Shown: positions 1-6,556 of the stretch, piece after piece
Layout of the letters: the number at the start of each line of letters is the position of its first letter
Numbering within the stretch: position 1 is the first letter of the stretch
Assembly (NCBI GenBank): GCA_040753075.1
Contig: JBFMHA010000085.1
Coordinates: 1 to 12,832 of the forward strand
Direction of reading: 5' to 3'
Origin: UBA6814 sp040753075
Lineage (GTDB): Bacteria; Desulfobacterota; Desulfovibrionia; Desulfovibrionales; Desulfovibrionaceae
DNA length: 12,832 nt
Made by a program: the position numbers and the translations under genes
The notes under the pieces: generated by a model
What the model was told of the DNA's origin: nothing
The model's input: the letters and a program-made list of their open reading frames with translations, nothing else
The model's database searches: none

Positions 1-624
1 GGGGGCCTGGGCGGGGTCGCTGGCGGGTTTCCTGAGCGCCGCCACCGGCGCGGGGCCCGGGGCCGCAGGAGCGGCCGGGGCGGGCTTGGGCGCCGGCTTG
101 TAGCCCGGGGCCGCAGCCTGGGCCGCGGCCGCCAGCACGTGGGCGGCCGGGGCGGGGCCGGCGGGGCCCTTGCCGATGGAGAACATCTGGGGCTTGGCCG
201 CCGCTTCGGGCTGCTCCTGGCCGGATGGGGCGTGGACCGTGGCGGCCTTGGTCTGGATCTTGGACTTGGATATCTGGTTGAAGGCCTCCTTGAGGGCCTC
301 GAGGATGCGGATGACCTCGTCCACCTGGGCGGTGTTCATGCGCAGGTTGGCCTGGAGCAGCCGGGTGTTGCAGTAGAAATAGAGGTTGTGCAGGTTCTGG
401 GCCAGTTCTCCGCCCTTTTCCGCGTTCAGGCTGCTGTCCAGCTCGGCGATGACGTCCAGGGCCTTGGAGATGAGGATGCCCTTCTGGGCGTAATCGCGCT
501 CCTCCATCTTGACCTTGGCCTGCTTGAGGAACTTGACGGCCCCCTCGTAGAGCAGGAGCAGGAGATCCCCCTGGTCGGTGGTGGTGACCTGGGTGGCGAG
601 GTAGGCGTAGGCGGCTTTCTGCAT
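1..624 (-). CDS. fliS: Flagellar export chaperone FliS (3' end cut by window)
   Basis: FliS binds the C-terminal region of newly made flagellin in the cytoplasm, stops it polymerising and delivers it to the flagellar export gate. The start is the ATG at 624, preceded by GAGGGG; it begins MQKAAYAYLATQV. Residues 1-125 form a helical FliS domain with typical features: the N-terminal Tyr-rich stretch, a LLLLLYEGA segment near residue 21, and LHNLYFYCNTRLLQAN near residue 78. The usual family length is about 125-150 residues. Here the frame stays open for 208 codons to the window edge, with an Ala/Pro-rich low-complexity tail after about residue 125. The gene lies 26 bases after fliD and is probably co-transcribed with it from the sigma-54 promoter at 2404-2419. 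The FliS assignment is firm; the true C-terminus is outside the window. Confidence 0.93.
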   Translation of the reverse strand, partial: MQKAAYAYLATQVTTTDQGDLLLLLYEGAVKFLKQAKVKMEERDYAQKGILISKALDVIAELDSSLNAEKGGELAQNLHNLYFYCNTRLLQANLRMNTAQVDEVIRILEALKEAFNQISKSKIQTKAATVHAPSGQEQPEAAAKPQMFSIGKGPAGPAPAAHVLAAAAQAAAPGYKPAPKPAPAAPAAPGPAPVAALRKPASDPAQAP

Positions 625-650
625 GTCTTCCCCTCGGAGGCGCCGGTCTG

Positions 651-2339
651 TCAGCTGTTGCCCCTGGGCAGCTGGTTGATCTGGTTGGAGAGCGAGCTGG
701 AGATGTTGTTGTAGTTGCCTAGCACCGCCTCCAGCCGGGCGTAGCGTTCGCGCAGGTGCTCCTCGAGCGCGGTGATGCGGGTCTCCTCGCGCTCGATCTT
801 CTTGTCGATGTTGTCCATGATGTCCTGGTAGTTCTCTTCCAGGATGTGCAGAGGGCCGCTGGTGGAGCTGGTGAGGTCCTTGAGGGACTCGGCGAGCTGG
901 CCGGCCTTGCCCTGCTTGAGGCGGACCTCGCCGGAGTAGGACCCTGCGGTGAGGTTGGTGACCTTGATCACCAGGCCTGCCTCGTCGTAGCCGTGCAGGC
1001 CGGTGATCTCGTGGGTGGAGTTGTCCACGGTGGCGGCGCGTCCGTTGATGGTGGCCCCGGTGATGTTGCCCGAGCCGTCCACGGTGTAGGACAAGGCGTA
1101 GGTCCCGGCCTTGGTCAGGTTGTCGATGTGGGAGTAGTAGGAGAAGTTCGAGGAGTTGCTCCCTCCCACGAAGTCCGCGGCCAGAAGCTGCGCCAGTTCG
1201 TCGGGGTTGCTGTCCAGGGCCTCGTCCAGGATCTCCTCGTCGAGCACCAGCAGGCCCCGGGTGGCCGAGTCCTCGGTGGCGTCGGTGGTGATGCCGATCT
1301 GGGAGAGCACCGAGATGGCGTCGTCGTCGTAGTCGAAGCCGGTGCCCTTGCCCGCCACCAGCTCCTTGAGCCGGGTGGAGATGAGCTGCACCCCGTAGTT
1401 GCCGGTGAGCACCGAGGCCTTCTGGGTGGTGGAGTTGAACTTGGTGATGTCCAGGATGTACTCGCGGACCTCGTTGATCTTGTCCACGAAGGTGCGCACG
1501 TTCTCCTTGACCGCGTCCTTGTCCACCGCGGTGCTCACGGAGGAGGATCCGGTCCCCTTGAGGTTCAGGGTCAGGCCCTCGATCACGTCGGAAAGGCTGT
1601 TGGTGGACCGCTCGATCCAGGATCCTGCGGCGCTGGGGAACCCGTCCACCTTGACCTGGCTGTTCTGGGCGTTCTGGGTCTGGGCCATGTCGGACGCCTT
1701 GACGTTGGACAGGGTGGTGCCCGCCCCCACGCTGAACTGGTAACTCGCGCCGAGGTCCATGCCCCAGATCTGCAGCCGGTAGTCGCCGTCGGCCACCTTG
1801 ATGGCGGCGGCGCGCACCCCGGGATTGTCCGGGTCGGTGTTGATGGCGTTGACCAGGCCGGTCAGGGTGGTGCCCGCGCCGATCTCCACGCTCACGTTGG
1901 CGGCGCCGTAGGTGTAGGCGAAGGTCTGCGCCGAGCCGGAGTTGTTCACCGTGGCCGTGGCCGAGGCGAAGGCGTGGGAGCCCACCCACATGTCGTTCTT
2001 GGCCAGCTGGTTGACCTGCACCGTGTGCGCGGCCACCTGGGCCGAGGAGTTTGCGGTGGCGGTGAACACCGAACTGTCCGCCACGGTCGCGCCCTTGACC
2101 AGGAACTCGGACAGGGTGTCCATGCCTTCCAGCGAGGTCTTGAGGGAGAGCATCTTGGTGTTGAGCTGCTGGAAGTTGTCCACCTTGGTCTGCCAGGAGG
2201 ACTTCCAGACGTTGAGCCGCTTGATGCGGAACTTCTCGACCTCCACCGTGGCCTTGATGATGGAGTCGAAGTCCGTGCCTGAGCCCAGGCCCGAGAAGAC
2301 GATCTTGTTCGAGGATATGTCCTGGGTTTCGTCGGCCAT
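651..2339 (-). CDS. fliD: Flagellar hook-associated protein 2, filament cap FliD
   Basis: FliD forms the cap at the distal end of the growing filament and inserts exported flagellin subunits. The product is 562 residues, within the family range. The N-terminal region (about residues 15-115) has the FliD_N pattern, with FSGLGSGTDFDSIIKATVEVE near the start and VNQLAKNDMW near residue 110. The central part is a variable, Ser/Thr/Gly-rich cap domain. The FliD_C region follows, and residues 501-562 form a heptad-like coiled coil containing EREETRITALEEHLRERYARLE, as expected for the leg domain that plugs into the filament. The start at 2339 is supported by AGAGGTG seven to eight bases upstream. 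A sigma-54 promoter (2404-2419) lies about 65 bases before the start, and fliS follows closely, so fliD-fliS is probably one operon, separate from the flagellin gene upstream. Confidence 0.95.
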   Translation of the reverse strand: MADETQDISSNKIVFSGLGSGTDFDSIIKATVEVEKFRIKRLNVWKSSWQTKVDNFQQLNTKMLSLKTSLEGMDTLSEFLVKGATVADSSVFTATANSSAQVAAHTVQVNQLAKNDMWVGSHAFASATATVNNSGSAQTFAYTYGAANVSVEIGAGTTLTGLVNAINTDPDNPGVRAAAIKVADGDYRLQIWGMDLGASYQFSVGAGTTLSNVKASDMAQTQNAQNSQVKVDGFPSAAGSWIERSTNSLSDVIEGLTLNLKGTGSSSVSTAVDKDAVKENVRTFVDKINEVREYILDITKFNSTTQKASVLTGNYGVQLISTRLKELVAGKGTGFDYDDDAISVLSQIGITTDATEDSATRGLLVLDEEILDEALDSNPDELAQLLAADFVGGSNSSNFSYYSHIDNLTKAGTYALSYTVDGSGNITGATINGRAATVDNSTHEITGLHGYDEAGLVIKVTNLTAGSYSGEVRLKQGKAGQLAESLKDLTSSTSGPLHILEENYQDIMDNIDKKIEREETRITALEEHLRERYARLEAVLGNYNNISSSLSNQINQLPRGNS

Positions 2340-2403
2340 GCGTCACCTCTGCGGGCAGAAAATTCCGGCCGGGCCCCGGCGGGACCCCTCCGGACGGATT
2401 GTC

Positions 2404-2419
2404 TGCAAGCCGGATGCCA
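2404..2419 (-). promoter_or_regulatory. Sigma-54 (-24/-12) promoter for fliD-fliS
   Basis: On the minus strand this reads TGGCATCCGGCTTGCA. It matches the sigma-54 pattern TGGCACG-N4-TTGCW in both invariant GG and GC doublets and in their exact spacing. It lies between the flagellin 1 terminator and fliD, giving a predicted untranslated leader of about 50 bases. An enhancer-binding activator such as a flagellar FlrC/FleQ-type regulator would be needed; none is encoded in this window. Confidence 0.75.
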
Positions 2420-2443
2420 GCATGGGCCCCCTGGGAAGAGCGA

Positions 2444-2479
2444 GGAGCCGGGCCGGGGTGAGACCCGCGGCCCGGCTCC
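2444..2479 (-). terminator. Hairpin terminator after flagellin 1
   Basis: Perfect 12-bp arms (2444-2455 and 2468-2479; GGAGCCGGGCCG and its complement) enclose a further 4-bp GGGT/ACCC stem with a 3-base loop. It lies 34 bases past the flagellin 1 stop. The downstream tract on the minus strand (CGCTCTTCCC) is only moderately T-rich, so termination may be incomplete, but the stem is very stable. Confidence 0.65.
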
Positions 2480-2513
2480 TGTCAGAGGTTTGCCTGCACG
2501 TCGTCCTTCAGGA

Positions 2514-3404
2514 CTAGCCGCCCAAGAGCTGCATGGCCAGCCTCGGCAGGGAGTTGGCCTGGGCGAGCATCGCCACTGCGGACTGGGACAGGATCTGCTG
2601 ACGCACGAACTCGGTCATCTCGATGGCCACGTCCACGTCCGAGATCTGGGACTCGGCGGCCTGGAGGTTCTCGGCCTGGATCTGCAGGTTGGAGATGGTG
2701 TTCTCCAGCCGGTTCTGCAGGGCGCCGAGCTCGGCGCGGATCTTGTCCTTGGAGATGATGGCCTGGTTGATGGCGTCCAGTGACTGCTGGGCCGCCTGCT
2801 GGGTGGAGATGGAGTAGCCGGCGTCGGCCGCGGACTGGTTGCCCAGGCCCAGGGCCGAGGCGGTCGCGGTGCTGATCTGGACGTAGTAGTAGTCCTCGGA
2901 GCAGTCGTTGCCCACGCCGAAGTGGACCTTCAGCTTGCCGGTGGACACCAGCCCGGCCCCGCTGTGGGTGGCGCCGGAGAGGTTGCCGTTGAGCAGGTAG
3001 ATGCCGTTGAAGTCCGTGGCGTTGGCGATTCGGGTGATTTCCGAGGCCATGGCCTGGTATTCGGAATCGATGATCAGGCGCTGATCGGAGTTGTAGGTGC
3101 CGGTGGCCGCCTGCTCGGCCAGCTCCTTCATGCGGATGAGCTTCTCGTCGATGATGGAGAGCGCGCCGTCTGCGGTCTGGATGAGGGAGATGGCGTCGTT
3201 GGCGTTGCGCACGCCCTGGTTGAGGCTGGCGATGTCCGAGCGCATGAGCTCGCGCACGGCCAGGCCCGCGGCGTCGTCGGCCGCGGTGGACACGCGCAGG
3301 CCCGAGGAGAGCCGGCGCACCGAGGTGGAGAGGTTGCCGAACGCGGTGCCCAGGTTGCGGGCTGCGTTCATGGCCATCAAGTTGTGATTGATAACCAGAG
3401 ACAT
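2514..3404 (-). CDS. fliC: Flagellin 1 (near-identical copy of flagellin 2)
   Basis: Filament subunit of 296 residues. The N-terminal D0/D1 helices start MSLVINHNLMAMNAARNL, with RRLSSGLRVSTAADDAAGLAV at 30-50 and NANDAISLIQTADGAL near 67-82. The C-terminal D1/D0 region carries LENTISNLQIQAENLQAAES and ends in NSLPRLAMQLLGG. Only a short central region separates them, so the D2/D3 domains are largely absent. There is one cysteine, C168, in the central segment. The protein differs from flagellin 2 only at residue 261 (Ile here, Leu there). The start has AAGGAGG eight bases upstream, sitting in the loop of a hairpin (3408-3425). A sigma-28 promoter (3535-3562) and its own terminator make it a single-gene unit. 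Flagellin identity is firm; fliC is used generically, as delta-proteobacterial genomes often use flaB. Confidence 0.97.
   Translation of the reverse strand: MSLVINHNLMAMNAARNLGTAFGNLSTSVRRLSSGLRVSTAADDAAGLAVRELMRSDIASLNQGVRNANDAISLIQTADGALSIIDEKLIRMKELAEQAATGTYNSDQRLIIDSEYQAMASEITRIANATDFNGIYLLNGNLSGATHSGAGLVSTGKLKVHFGVGNDCSEDYYYVQISTATASALGLGNQSAADAGYSISTQQAAQQSLDAINQAIISKDKIRAELGALQNRLENTISNLQIQAENLQAAESQISDVDVAIEMTEFVRQQILSQSAVAMLAQANSLPRLAMQLLGG
2625..3323 (-). repeat. 699-bp perfect repeat, copy in flagellin 1
   Basis: This block is identical, base for base, to 3752-4450 in flagellin 2 (constant offset 1127). Just outside it the two genes differ at 2525, 2565, 2571, 2601 and 2624 on one side and at 3324, 3363, 3380, 3387 and 3399 on the other. 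Nine of these ten differences are synonymous. Confidence 0.95.
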
Positions 3405-3407
3405 GAG

Positions 3408-3453
3408 ACTTTCCTCCTTGAAAGTGTCACTTTTGGCGTCCTTGCCAAAAAGT
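3408..3453 (-). promoter_or_regulatory. Flagellin 1 leader: two AAGGA-loop hairpins, candidate CsrA sites
   Basis: The hairpin nearest the gene (3408-3425) has perfect arms ACTTTC and GAAAGT around the loop AAGGAG, which is the Shine-Dalgarno core of flagellin 1. The upstream hairpin (3429-3453) pairs TTTTGGC with GCCAAAA around loop AAGGAC, extended by AC/GT past one bulged T. GGA presented in a hexaloop is the recognition pattern of CsrA/RsmA, and flagellin leaders are known CsrA targets in Bacillus subtilis (hag). Neither hairpin is followed by a U tract, so they are not terminators. The CsrA assignment is inferred. Confidence 0.55.
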
Positions 3454-3534
3454 CGCGGTCATGTGGTCCTGCGGCCGGATACGGGTTGGCGCCCACCTCC
3501 TTGTCGGCCGGATTCGGACCGGGTGTCGCTCACC

Positions 3535-3562
3535 TTATCGTCGTTTGGAGGAGAAAACTTTA
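3535..3562 (-). promoter_or_regulatory. Sigma-28 (FliA) promoter for flagellin 1
   Basis: The minus strand shows TAAAGTTT, then GACGATAA, with 16 bases between TAAA and the -10 octamer. The enterobacterial consensus is TAAA-N15-GCCGATAA, so this is one base longer, with one mismatch in the -10. The flagellin 2 promoter has exactly the same spacing, which supports it as the local form. Predicted leader length is about 120 bases. Confidence 0.75.
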
Positions 3563-3569
3563 GAGATGG

Positions 3570-3612
3570 AAAAGGCCGCCCCTGCCGACGCCGGGGCGTC
3601 GCAGGGGCGGCC
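3570..3612 (-). terminator. Intrinsic terminator after flagellin 2
   Basis: Perfect 12-bp arms (3574-3585 and 3601-3612, GGCCGCCCCTGC and complement) enclose a further GACGCC/GGCGTC stem; TTTT follows on the minus strand (3570-3573). It lies 28 bases past the flagellin 2 stop and only seven bases before the -35 of the flagellin 1 promoter, separating the two transcription units. Confidence 0.85.
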
Positions 3613-3640
3613 GGAGCCGGGCGGGGGCTGGGAGCGGCTG

Positions 3641-4531
3641 CTAGCCGCCCAGGAGCTGCATGGCCAGCCTCGGCAGGGAGTTGGCCTGGGCCAGCATGGC
3701 CACTGCGGACTGGGACAGGATCTGCTGGCGCACGAACTCGGTCATCTCGAGGGCCACGTCCACGTCCGAGATCTGGGACTCGGCGGCCTGGAGGTTCTCG
3801 GCCTGGATCTGCAGGTTGGAGATGGTGTTCTCCAGCCGGTTCTGCAGGGCGCCGAGCTCGGCGCGGATCTTGTCCTTGGAGATGATGGCCTGGTTGATGG
3901 CGTCCAGTGACTGCTGGGCCGCCTGCTGGGTGGAGATGGAGTAGCCGGCGTCGGCCGCGGACTGGTTGCCCAGGCCCAGGGCCGAGGCGGTCGCGGTGCT
4001 GATCTGGACGTAGTAGTAGTCCTCGGAGCAGTCGTTGCCCACGCCGAAGTGGACCTTCAGCTTGCCGGTGGACACCAGCCCGGCCCCGCTGTGGGTGGCG
4101 CCGGAGAGGTTGCCGTTGAGCAGGTAGATGCCGTTGAAGTCCGTGGCGTTGGCGATTCGGGTGATTTCCGAGGCCATGGCCTGGTATTCGGAATCGATGA
4201 TCAGGCGCTGATCGGAGTTGTAGGTGCCGGTGGCCGCCTGCTCGGCCAGCTCCTTCATGCGGATGAGCTTCTCGTCGATGATGGAGAGCGCGCCGTCTGC
4301 GGTCTGGATGAGGGAGATGGCGTCGTTGGCGTTGCGCACGCCCTGGTTGAGGCTGGCGATGTCCGAGCGCATGAGCTCGCGCACGGCCAGGCCCGCGGCG
4401 TCGTCGGCCGCGGTGGACACGCGCAGGCCCGAGGAGAGCCGGCGCACCGATGTGGAGAGGTTGCCGAACGCGGTGCCCAGGTTGCGGGCCGCGTTCATGG
4501 CCATCAGGTTGTGGTTGATAACCAGGGACAT
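3641..4531 (-). CDS. fliC: Flagellin 2 (near-identical copy of flagellin 1)
   Basis: Filament subunit of 296 residues with the same architecture as flagellin 1: conserved N-terminal D0/D1, a short central segment with C168, and C-terminal D1/D0 ending LAMQLLGG. It has Leu at residue 261 where flagellin 1 has Ile. The start at 4531 is preceded by AAGGAGG within a hairpin loop (4535-4548). It is driven by its own sigma-28 promoter (4656-4683) and ends at a strong terminator (3570-3612). Coding-strand identity with flagellin 1 is complete over 699 bases, while the leaders and 3' flanks are unlike each other. The two copies are therefore old paralogues that were recently homogenised, or a recent duplication with unusual end divergence; the first fits better. 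Both probably give interchangeable filament subunits. Confidence 0.97.
   Translation of the reverse strand: MSLVINHNLMAMNAARNLGTAFGNLSTSVRRLSSGLRVSTAADDAAGLAVRELMRSDIASLNQGVRNANDAISLIQTADGALSIIDEKLIRMKELAEQAATGTYNSDQRLIIDSEYQAMASEITRIANATDFNGIYLLNGNLSGATHSGAGLVSTGKLKVHFGVGNDCSEDYYYVQISTATASALGLGNQSAADAGYSISTQQAAQQSLDAINQAIISKDKIRAELGALQNRLENTISNLQIQAENLQAAESQISDVDVALEMTEFVRQQILSQSAVAMLAQANSLPRLAMQLLGG
3752..4450 (-). repeat. 699-bp perfect repeat, copy in flagellin 2
   Basis: Identical to 2625-3323. The two copies are direct repeats 1127 bases apart, so recombination between them would remove exactly one flagellin unit, including one promoter and terminator, and leave an intact hybrid gene. 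Confidence 0.95.
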
Positions 4532-4534
4532 GTT

Positions 4535-4576
4535 TTTCCTCCTTGAAAGTGTCGTCTTGGCTTCCTTGCCAGAGAC
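4535..4576 (-). promoter_or_regulatory. Flagellin 2 leader: two AAGGA-loop hairpins, candidate CsrA sites
   Basis: The gene-proximal hairpin (4535-4548) pairs TTTC with GAAA around loop AAGGAG, the Shine-Dalgarno core. The upstream hairpin (4554-4576) pairs TGGC with GCCA around loop AAGGAA, then GTCT with AGAC beyond one bulged C. Compared with the flagellin 1 leader the outer stem bases differ on both arms yet still pair, with the bulge at a similar place. The structure therefore appears conserved rather than just copied. Confidence 0.5.
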
Positions 4577-4655
4577 TCTGGATTCGGTCCGCGGCGGGCC
4601 TTCCTTCCTGCCTCCCGGCCTCCCCGACCGGATGCGGACACCGTGTTGCCCCCCC

Positions 4656-4683
4656 TTATCGTGGGGCTAAAGGAAAAACTTTA
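4656..4683 (-). promoter_or_regulatory. Sigma-28 (FliA) promoter for flagellin 2
   Basis: The minus strand shows TAAAGTTT, then CACGATAA, with 16 bases between TAAA and the -10 octamer, the same as at flagellin 1. The intervening bases differ from the flagellin 1 promoter, so the matching elements look selected. Predicted leader is about 118 bases. Confidence 0.75.
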
Positions 4684-4699
4684 GGGGTATGAAAGTGTT

Positions 4700-4731
4700 C
4701 GCCCCGACGGCGGGTTCGCGCCGTCGGGGCG
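4700..4731 (-). terminator. Hairpin terminator after flagellin 3
   Basis: Perfect 13-bp arms (4700-4712 and 4719-4731, CGCCCCGACGGCG and complement) with a 6-base loop. It starts 31 bases past the flagellin 3 stop. The following minus-strand sequence is AACACTTTC, a weak U tract. Confidence 0.7.
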
Positions 4732-4762
4732 AGCAAAGTGCTTGGCGTGTATTCTCGGGGTG

Positions 4763-5656
4763 TTATCCGCCGAGGAGCTGCATGGCCAGGCGCGGCAGGG
4801 AGTTGGCCTGGGCGAGCATGGCCACCGCGGCCTGGGTGAGGATCTGCTGGCGCACGAACTCGGTCATCTCCTCGGCCACGTCCACGTCGGAGATGCGCGA
4901 TTCCGCGGCCTGGAGGTTCTCGGCCTGGATGGAGAGGTTGGTGATGGTGTTCTCCAGCCGGTTCTGCAGCGAGCCCAGGGAGGCGCGGATGTTGTCCTTG
5001 GAGATGATGGCCGCGTTGATGGACGCCAGGGCGGACTGGGCCGCCTCCTGGGTGGAGATGGCGAATCCGCCGTGGATGGGGTCCGAGGCGTTGCCCAGGC
5101 CCAGGGCCGAGGCGGTCGCGGTGTTGATGCGGATGTAATAGTAGTCCTCGGCGCAGTCGTTGCCCACGCCGAAGTGAACCTTGAGCTTGCCGGCGGGCTG
5201 CAGCCCGGCGCCGTCGTGGTCGGTGCTGGAGAGGTTGCCGTTGAGCAGGTAGATGCCGTTGTAGTCCGTGGCGTTGGCGATTCGGGTGATCTCCGAGGCC
5301 ATGGCCTGGTATTCCGAATCAATGATGAGGCGCTGGTCGGAGTTGTACGTGCCGGTGGCGGCCTGCTCGGCCAGCTCCTTCATGCGGATGAGCTTCTCGT
5401 CGATGATGGAGAGCGCGCCGTCCGCGGTCTGGATGAGGGAGATGGCGTCGTTGCAGTTGCGCACGCCCTGGTGCAGTCCCGCAATGTCCGAGCGCATCAG
5501 GTCCTTGATGGCCAGGCCGGCCGGGTCGTCGGCCGCGATGGCGATGCGCAGGCCGGAGGACAGGCGGCGGGTGGAGATGGAGAGATTCCCGAAGGCCTGG
5601 GTCAGGTTCCTGGCCGCATTCATGGCCATCAGGTTGTGATTGATGACAAGCGACAT
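4763..5656 (-). CDS. fliC: Flagellin 3 (divergent paralogue)
   Basis: Filament subunit of 297 residues, clearly related to flagellins 1 and 2 but with many differences: RRLSSGLRIAIAADDPAGLAIKD in D1, a different central segment (STDHDGAGLQPAG, then NASDPIHGGFAIS), and EEMTEF instead of IEMTEF near the end. It has two cysteines: C168, shared with the other copies, and C68 in the D1 helix, where the others have Ala. The reading frame extends eight codons further to an ATG at 5680, but AAGGAGAG sits five bases before the ATG at 5656, and MSLVINHNLMAMNA is the conserved flagellin start, so 5656 is chosen. Transcription appears to come from a sigma-54 promoter (5740-5755), unlike the other two. 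It may be an early or minor, hook-proximal subunit; that role is inferred. Confidence 0.96.
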   Translation of the reverse strand: MSLVINHNLMAMNAARNLTQAFGNLSISTRRLSSGLRIAIAADDPAGLAIKDLMRSDIAGLHQGVRNCNDAISLIQTADGALSIIDEKLIRMKELAEQAATGTYNSDQRLIIDSEYQAMASEITRIANATDYNGIYLLNGNLSSTDHDGAGLQPAGKLKVHFGVGNDCAEDYYYIRINTATASALGLGNASDPIHGGFAISTQEAAQSALASINAAIISKDNIRASLGSLQNRLENTITNLSIQAENLQAAESRISDVDVAEEMTEFVRQQILTQAAVAMLAQANSLPRLAMQLLGG

Positions 5657-5739
5657 CGGCTCTCCTTGCTCGCAACCCACGGCCGTTCAGGATCGACCGC
5701 AACGGAGTGGTGACACTTTTTTCCGCTGCCGCTTTACAA

Positions 5740-5755
5740 AGCAAGAAGCAGGCCA
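5740..5755 (-). promoter_or_regulatory. Sigma-54 (-24/-12) promoter for flagellin 3
   Basis: The minus strand reads TGGCCTGCTTCTTGCT: TGGC and TTGCT in exact sigma-54 spacing, with the G of the -24 block also matched. It lies about 84 bases before the flagellin 3 start, just past the terminator of the upstream ABC operon. No good sigma-28 match was seen in this leader. Confidence 0.72.
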
Positions 5756-5763
5756 ATGTTGAC

Positions 5764-5798
5764 AAAAGCAAAGGCCCCGCCGGAGCGGGGCCTTTGCT
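5764..5798 (-). terminator. Intrinsic terminator of the DUF2318-ABC operon
   Basis: Perfect 13-bp arms (5767-5779 and 5786-5798, AGCAAAGGCCCCG and complement) with a 6-base loop, followed on the minus strand by TTTTGTC. It lies 18 bases after the ATPase stop codon and insulates the flagellin 3 promoter. Confidence 0.88.
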
Positions 5799-5816
5799 GC
5801 CGTGCGCAGCGCAGGC

Positions 5817-6488
5817 TCAGGCGGCGCAGGCCGGAGCGCCGTTCTCCATGCGGAGCATGCGGTGGGCGCAGGAGGCATAGCCCAGGTCGTGGGTCACCAT
5901 GACCACCGAGAGGCCTTCCGCGTTGAGATCCTGGAGCAGGCCCACGATCTCCCGTCCGGTTCCCGGGTCCAGGGAGCCGGTGGGCTCGTCGGCGAACAGG
6001 ATGCCGGCCTCCTTGACCAGGGCCCGGGCGATGGCCACCCGCTGCTGCTCGCCGCCGGAGAGGCGGCCGGGAAGGCGGTGGCGCTTGCCCGCGAGGCCCA
6101 CCCGGTCCAGGCACTCCAGGGCCCGGTCCCGGGCGGCTCGGGGCGCGGAGCCCAGGCCGGTCATGAAGGGGAGCAGCACGTTCTCCAGGGCGGTGAGGTA
6201 GGGCAGGAGATGGTGCATCTGGAACACCACCGCGAAGTCCTTGCGCCGCAGGGCCGAGAGCTCTGCCTCGGGCAGGCGGGTCACGTCGCGGCCGCGGTAG
6301 AGCACCTGTCCCGAGTCCGGGGCCAGCAGGGTGGAGAGGATGTTGAGCAGAGTGGACTTGCCCGAGCCGGAGCGGCCCACGATGGCCAGGAACTCCCCTT
6401 GCTCCAGGGTCAGGCTCACGTCGCGCAGGACCGGGGCGGGGCCCTCGGCCGTGGCGTAGGACTTGGCGATGTTGCGGGCTTCGAGCAT
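5817..6488 (-). CDS. ABC transporter ATPase, LolD/MacB-like family
   Basis: Cytoplasmic ATPase of 223 residues that would power the neighbouring permease. All nucleotide-binding motifs are present: Walker A GRSGSGKST (38-46), Q-loop VVFQMHHLLP with Q90, signature LSGGEQQRVAIARAL (143-157), Walker B ILFADEPTGSLD (163-174) and switch His200 in MVTHD. The FQ-x-HHLLP Q-loop and short length are typical of the LolD/MacB/FtsE-type group, which work with FtsX-like permeases rather than channel importers. The start is uncertain. The ATG at 6488 gives the usual MLEARNIAKSY opening but has only a weak GAGA upstream. An ATG at 6551 (five bases after the permease stop) would add 21 residues with no homology-like features. 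It is the last gene of the operon; the substrate is not visible from sequence. Confidence 0.93.
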   Translation of the reverse strand: MLEARNIAKSYATAEGPAPVLRDVSLTLEQGEFLAIVGRSGSGKSTLLNILSTLLAPDSGQVLYRGRDVTRLPEAELSALRRKDFAVVFQMHHLLPYLTALENVLLPFMTGLGSAPRAARDRALECLDRVGLAGKRHRLPGRLSGGEQQRVAIARALVKEAGILFADEPTGSLDPGTGREIVGLLQDLNAEGLSVVMVTHDLGYASCAHRMLRMENGAPACAA

Positions 6489-6556
6489 GGCGGTCTCGTT
6501 GATCTCGCGGGGCGAGCAGTCGGTTGTGAGGCTGCCCAGGGGCGTTCTCATTATTT

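Noticed and set aside
756..2282. Long plus-strand open frame opposite fliD (508 codons), and similar ones opposite the flagellin genes
   Set aside because: These are mirror frames of real GC-rich genes. Their products are rich in Gly, Val, His and Leu with no domain, and they lack ribosome binding sites. The minus strand encodes clear FliD and flagellins.
3408..3453. Leader hairpins of flagellin 1 as terminators or a riboswitch
   Set aside because: The stems are short, have no U tract and place GGA in each loop beside the start codon, which suggests translational control rather than termination; no known riboswitch core was recognised.
2514..4531. Flagellin duplicate as an assembly artefact
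   Set aside because: The copies have unique promoters, leaders and terminators, and ten differences in the coding sequence, nine of them synonymous. A collapsed or falsely expanded repeat would not give this, though long reads would settle it.
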